A DNA stretch of 64,000 nt. Source: Daphnia carinata. Lineage: Eukaryota > Arthropoda > Branchiopoda > Diplostraca > Daphniidae. The notes under the pieces are model-generated. The model was not told the DNA's origin and searched no databases. It saw only the letters and a program-made list of their open reading frames with translations. Shown piece after piece: positions 58,601 to 64,000 of this stretch. Within the stretch, counting starts at the first letter, position 1. Every line of letters starts with the position of its first letter. The position numbers and the translations under genes are program-made. The stretch is from positions 1,922,001 to 1,986,000 of the forward strand of contig NC_081333.1 of assembly GCF_022539665.2 (NCBI RefSeq). Direction: 5' to 3'.

Positions 58601-61600
58601 GTCGTATGCACGGTGAAGATCTTTAGACATTCTTCTTTTCGTTTTTGTAAACTAAAAGGATTTTTTTAAACCTTACCCCGTCTACGGTAGGGTCGTTCTA
58701 CCCTCCATTTCTCCCTTCTCACGGCATATTTCCAAGTCGTTATTCGTTTTGAACGAAAGAAAAAAAAATGTATTGAACTGACGAGATGACAGGTGTAAAG
58801 CGCATCTCTCCCTCCCTCCCCCCCCCTTTCAAAGGTAAAAGCTTTTCTTTTATGTTTAAGGGGAGGGATAGAAAGAAGAAATGTTTATTTTTTATGTTGC
58901 AATCGATCTCAGGTCGGGGCGACCTTAAACTGATCTTTTTTTTTTTGTTCGCCCAGTTCTTAAAACAATTTTTTTATTATTACGTTTTTTTAAAGAGTTA
59001 AAAAGGCAAACGAACATCATTACGTCTTTCTTTTATTGGCTTCGTTTTCAAGGGGGAGGTTTTCGTTTTTCTCAGCTCCCGCGTTTTTTGTTTTTCTTGA
59101 ACTTAAAAAAAAGGCTCATCTGTTTCTCGTCTTTCTTAAGTTTTTACGACAAGACACGCTAATACATGTTTAACGTAACATAACGATCTTTATTACATTT
59201 CCCTCTTTTTCTTTTATTCTTAATGAAGAGATTCTCTGCCGTATCCGCAACAATGCACTACCTAATAACACACGACGAGTGAAGTAAAAAGAAACAAAAA
59301 CAGACACAATTGGACCATTTTGTCTCATTTTCATATTCTGGAATTTTTTTTTTGTTTTATTTTTTAAAAGGGGAGGACAATTTGTTATTTTACCTCCCCC
59401 ATTTTGTACGTATCCGTGTGACTGCGCTCTTTCCGAGATTACGATCGCCACATATGTAAACGACTGTCTTCCTTTTTCCGTCATAAACTGTAAGAGTAAT
59501 ACCTAACAAAAAAACGAGTAGAGTTTCCGTTCTTTCAACCATTTAATCATCTCCCACCCCCCCCACCCCCCCCCCATTTTTTTTTGTAATGCGTAAATAT
59601 TATAACGCAAACCGAGAAAAATTGATGTAATGCCGTTTTGGTTCGTTTAGTTTCTACGTATCGTCGTCCTGGCGGGCTAGTTAGCTCTAGCGCGATGTAT
59701 TCGGTGCTACTTCAAAAACGGTTGACTCAGTGAAAAAAAAAAGAACAATTTTCCCGGAATCAGCGTTCAATTTTTAGTGTATTTTGTGATATTAAACCAA
59801 TTCCAGTGAGTGTCAGTTTTTGCACATTTTTGAGAGAAAATTCCCACGGTCATTTTTCATGTTTATCTCACAAAAAATTAGTTTGACAGCAAAATAAATG
59901 CATTTTTCGAAATCAGCGTTAAATTTTACATTACAACAGGTGATTTTGATCCAATTCCGGAAGAGGTCCATTTTTGCCGATTTTGACAAAAGTGAGAAGG
60001 CTATAGCCTTCCCACTTTTTCGTTTTTGGCAAAATTATAAATATCGTTTAAAATACAAGGTTTCCATTTAAAATTGAACGAGAAGCACGAAAATCAAGTT
60101 TGTTTTTATATCGGGCTTATAGTTTTTAAAATAAATGAAATAAATGAATGTTTGCTGGTGAATTCTGACTAAAAAAATAAGCCCGACAAAATAAGCCCGA
60201 CTTTTCAGGATTTTTTGTTTCTTCCACAAACATAGATAAAACAAAGATGAACTAGATTCAAAATTAAACGAGAATCACGAAAATCAAGTTAGTTTTTAGA
60301 TTGGGCTTATAGTTTTTGAAATAATTGTAAAAAAAAATGAAAGGACATATTTTTGCGTTATGCACAGGGTATAACGTATAATAGAGCTAATTACATCTAT
60401 CTGCTCTGATATTCCTGCCTTCCTTACATAACGAACATCCGAACTTGAATATTCATTTTCGAATTCGTGTATTGATTGAAGGGCGTAACGTTCGTCTTCT
60501 CAGAGGGCGACAAATCACAGCTGTACTGAAACAGCTTTATGTTTTGCAATTAATTATATGCCGGAGAGTATCATTCTTTTTTTTTTTCCTTGTATCGTGG
60601 AAAAAAAAAACAAGAATTAAAGAGTAAATCAAAAATCAGGGCGGGAGTGAAACTTGAAGGGTGCTGAGAACGAAAGATAATATAAATTAAACGAAGTGCT
60701 GAAAAGGGGGGGGGGACTGACTTGTCGACGTCGTTTTAACACATATTGTCTTGTGTTTTTATGTATATCCAACTCTTTCATCTAAGCTCAATAAAGAGCG
60801 AAATGGTCTACGCCGAAAAAAATAACGAAAGAGAGACCCAGATATATAAAAGAACATTATCAACAAAAAAAGAGCGAGGAAGACAAAATTGGGCCAATAC
60901 GAGCAAAGGGATGGCGTTGCATAAATCTGAGCATGGGAACTAGTGTGGAACAAACGCATGAGCCCCTATGGCAAGGAGCTCTATATTTAGTTCATGGAAC
61001 ACAACAATAAGAAGAAATCCCTTGATAAACATCAGCCAATGAAATTTCCAAACTTGACTGGCCAAGCGCCGCACACGTCCAGCTAACAGCGACACGTTCC
61101 GTGTGGAACGTTTCTCGCTAGAAATAAATGACGTCATATCCTCATTACAAAACGTAACTGTTCATTCTTTGGGAGAGGATGCCTTTTGCAATTGCTTCGT
61201 GTCTAAAGTATTAAACACATCTCCAGCCCTGTGTCTGAATAAACAGAGGACGAATATAAACACACGGCCTCTCTTCTTCTTTCCTACGGTTTATTTAGAT
61301 ATACGGGTTCATCCTTTAACATTTCGCGTCGATATTGACACGACCTGCATTTTCACTTTGCGGTCGGTGACGAACCAGAGCGCGGGTTTGATTGACAGCA
61401 AAACGCAAGCGGCATATGGAAAAGGCTTACGTGTTATTAGAAATATACAAGGCCTTGGGTGTTTTTCTTGGAATAAAAAAGGAAGAAACGGAAGGAGGTC
61501 ATCGGCGCGTCAATAATCATTGTGCGCGTTTGCGCGAGTTTATTTTTTTGCGGCACAATTGCGCTACATTACACGTGTGCGTCTTCGGAATCGACGGTGA

Positions 61601-64000
61601 CGAGCACCGCCTTATGGCCCTCTTACGTTATTCAAACAGACATGTGAAAAAAGGGCCTCCTTTTTTTTTTTTTGAATAAATTTTGTCTCTTTCCCCCCTT
61701 CAAAAAAAAATGGTTTCAAATAATGTCTGTTTGTTCTCTATAGGCTCGCAATGGAAGCCTGAAAAAAAACTAGACTTCGTTTCGTCTCTTGGTGATTGCA
61801 ATCATTTCCGTGCGGTGTTTTCCTAATGGTTCATTGTTCCCGCCGAAAAAAAAAAAAGGAAGAAAACTTTCACGTGTATCACGACCGGTCTATCCGGTCT
61901 CCGTGAATAGCTTCTGCATTTGGGACACTTTCCGCTCGTATTTTTTTTTTTATTGTTTGTACGATTCTTCTTTTCCCATTCGAATTTGTTTTTTGTTTTT
62001 TTTTTTTCAGTTCTATATTTGTTGTTACATTTTTTGTTTTCTATAGAAAAAGAAATAGCCGAAAGGAAAGATTTATTAAGAAAAAGTGCTTGTGCTCAAG
62101 TAGGTCCATCGTCCGAATGATGTGTTGTTTCTTATATATATATACTGTATATATGTATACCTGCTACATATTTCAACTCTTGGTTTTCTCTTTTTGATTT
62201 CCATTGATGGTCCCGACCGAGATTTCAGCCCACCTCAATCCGGCTATAGCACCTTTCCGCTTCACCTAAATAAATACAAATGCCGTGATGCGCGTATGCA
62301 TTATCATATTTTTCCTTTTTTCTTTTTTTTTTTTTTTTTTTTTTGAATAATAATAATTAAACAAATAAAAAGTCATAACCTATGAGAACAGCTTTGGGAA
62401 CGACAGTATAATATTGGGTACACATTATTAACTTATTAGCTCATTGCAATCTAAAAATGCGCGTTTCTTTTTATTTTTTTTTATTCAGTAAATTGGGTCA
62501 TTAGATTTCGAACGTAATCAAAACTGCGAGAGGCAAATGAAACGTAGTTTGAAAGCGAAATATAGCGCTAGGGGTTTTTATATGTGTATAACCTTATTGT
62601 TCCTCTTTGGGGTTTTTTTTTTTTTTTTTAATTACCTTTAAAAACAAAACAAAAATGATGATAAGAATGACGTCGTAACCAAAAACTGCGCTTCGATAAG
62701 AAATGCACATAGCAAAACGTTGACGATATGGCGCTGAAAAAGGCGATGCGCTAGTCGATTGTTTTTTTTTTTCTTCTTTAGTTTTAAAGATATTGAAGAT
62801 TGCCCATTTCGATAGAGACGAAACATCAACGATGACCAAAAATAAAAAGACAAGCAACGGGACTTTTTTTTTTTTTTTTTTTTTTTCAAAAGAAAAAAAA
62901 AACATAAGATCCAGACGTGGAGGCTATAAAGAAAATATCGAATGACGGATGAACTTTGCTTGTATTGACTAAACATTTTTGTTGTTGTGGTTTTTGTTTA
63001 GCTGTCGTTCCTTTCTTTGGCATCTGCGTGTTTTCTAAAATGCAATTCCCCATTTTTTCTTTCTTTTTGTTTTTCGCCAAACGTTTCGTTTACATTTGAA
63101 TATGGTCACGAGGATGCCCAGCTCTTGCGAGACGTTTGTGTGTGTATACAGAAAGCAATGCGCTGAACGTCTTTGCGATTTCCGGATTTGTTGAACGGAG
63201 AAGATTCGGGTCACGTGACGTATCTTACGCTGTCGGATTATGTTTGGCTAAGTAAATCATTGCTGAGAATGGCACGAAAATGAAGGAGTTTTGCGAAGAA
63301 GCCCAATTGGACATTAGTCTCTGGATGCAATTGAGTCTATCCCCCAAAAAAGAAAATGGGGACAACGTTGTAACGTTATATTCTTTTCTGCAATGGAACA
63401 GGCCCTTTTTTTTTTTCTTCTCTCTTCTTTTACAAGAGATCCTATATGCATACGATTGAGTCACGTCCAATCCTATACGGACATGGATAAACATAAAACA
63501 GCACGACACCTTCATTATGGAGCCGACAACATTTGTGGCATTCGCTTATTTCTTTTTGTTTGGGTCGTGTAATCATTTCTCTATACATGACCACGCATCC
63601 TTGATCCAGGCATAGGACGCAACACGTATATGCAAATCATAAGTCAACACATTTCAGCCGTGTTCAAAATGGCTAGTTTTATTTAAAAAAAAAAAAAAAA
63701 TTTCGTGATAAACTAAACAATCTGGTCCTTGAAGTTTGTGTTGCGTAATAGACCTTCTTCAACGGAAGGGGATGTAGAAAGAAAAGCGTCATCAAGGTGT
63801 GCGTATTAACGGGGTTAAAAACGGTGAGCAGGTCAATGTTTTGGGTTCCCTTGCGTGTTAACTGCAGATAGAAAGGCCAGACTACATTGTGCGACCGTGA
63901 TTGTACGTTTAATTCAATTGAAGGGAAAGGCGAAGGCATAGAATGGAAATTTATGTAGGGAGAATATGAAACAAGAAAAAAACAAAGTTGATAATTTCAT
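46653..64000. other. 17-kb stretch without recognisable genes
   Basis: I found no conserved protein motif, tRNA or rRNA. All open frames are short (137 codons at most, two of them poly-K/F artefacts). The sequence is broken by many poly-T and poly-A tracts of 9-20 bases, C/T blocks near 51232, 52958, 58813 and 59556, and short TA runs near 47988 and 62137. A repeat shared with 9.1 and 35 kb lies at 59745-60330. Six TGACGTCA palindromes are scattered through it. It could be a large intron or regulatory region of a gene that begins or ends beyond the window, or a true gene desert. Confidence 0.5.
59745..60330. repeat. ATAAGCCCGAC dispersed repeat, tandem sub-units
   Basis: Two similar blocks (AATCAGCGTT at 59759 and 59910; ACGAGAAGCACGAAAATCAAG at 60088 and a near copy at 60268) and a pair of ATAAGCCCGAC words at 60177-60203. 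Matches in kind the copies at 9.1-9.4 kb and 35.1-36.1 kb. Confidence 0.65.

Noticed and set aside
62594..62976. Minus-strand frames of 103 and 112 codons
   Set aside because: Mostly Lys/Phe from homopolymer runs; no protein-like pattern.

Overview
The window is nuclear DNA of an arthropod, most likely a branchiopod crustacean such as Daphnia. Evidence for this is the many short GT-AG introns (mostly 55-100 bp), the closely packed conserved housekeeping genes on both strands, AT-rich spacers, an intron-bearing nuclear tRNA-Leu, and metazoan orthologues throughout. The species is inferred, not shown.

Layout, left to right. 0-3.5 kb: tRNA-Leu(TAA) and MRE11 (DNA double-strand-break nuclease). 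3.5-7.5 kb: a tandem duplication carrying two copies of an exon for a small membrane-anchored protein that resembles HYD1-type ADP-ribosyltransferases, with tRNA-Lys(CTT) between them; only the first copy has the upstream exon. 7.6-11.4 kb: a secreted neprilysin-type (M13) metalloprotease. 12.4-14.9 kb: two lineage-specific genes, one acidic and one a secreted Pro/Lys/Thr/His repeat protein. 16.1-25.2 kb: an unrecognised four-exon gene, an intronless tetraspanin, the 26S proteasome genes PSMC6 and PSMD8 (convergent), and the replicative helicase subunit MCM5.

25.2-37.5 kb is the accessory part. It holds a degenerate vasa-like DEAD-box pseudogene that keeps its introns, a cluster of tRNA-like fragments, a 4.9-kb near-perfect palindrome with 2.2-kb arms (each arm carries a copy of a small multi-exon coiled-coil gene and a GC-rich, strongly structured segment), and directly beside it a 1.2-kb foldback element. 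The palindrome end, the foldback ends and a solo end near 25.7 kb share one terminal sequence, so I read them as one undescribed long-inverted-repeat transposon family.

37.5-46.7 kb returns to conserved genes: omega-class GST, ribosomal protein RPL10A, TBL1/TBL1XR1 (LisH-WD40 corepressor) and IFT80. The last two are divergent over a 265-bp shared promoter that contains an RFX X-box on the IFT80 side. 46.7-64 kb has no recognisable gene. It is rich in poly-T, poly-A and C/T tracts and contains six perfect TGACGTCA palindromes, so it may be a large intron or regulatory territory of a gene outside the window. All exon models were joined by eye from splice sites, reading phase and family homology; no alignment was run.
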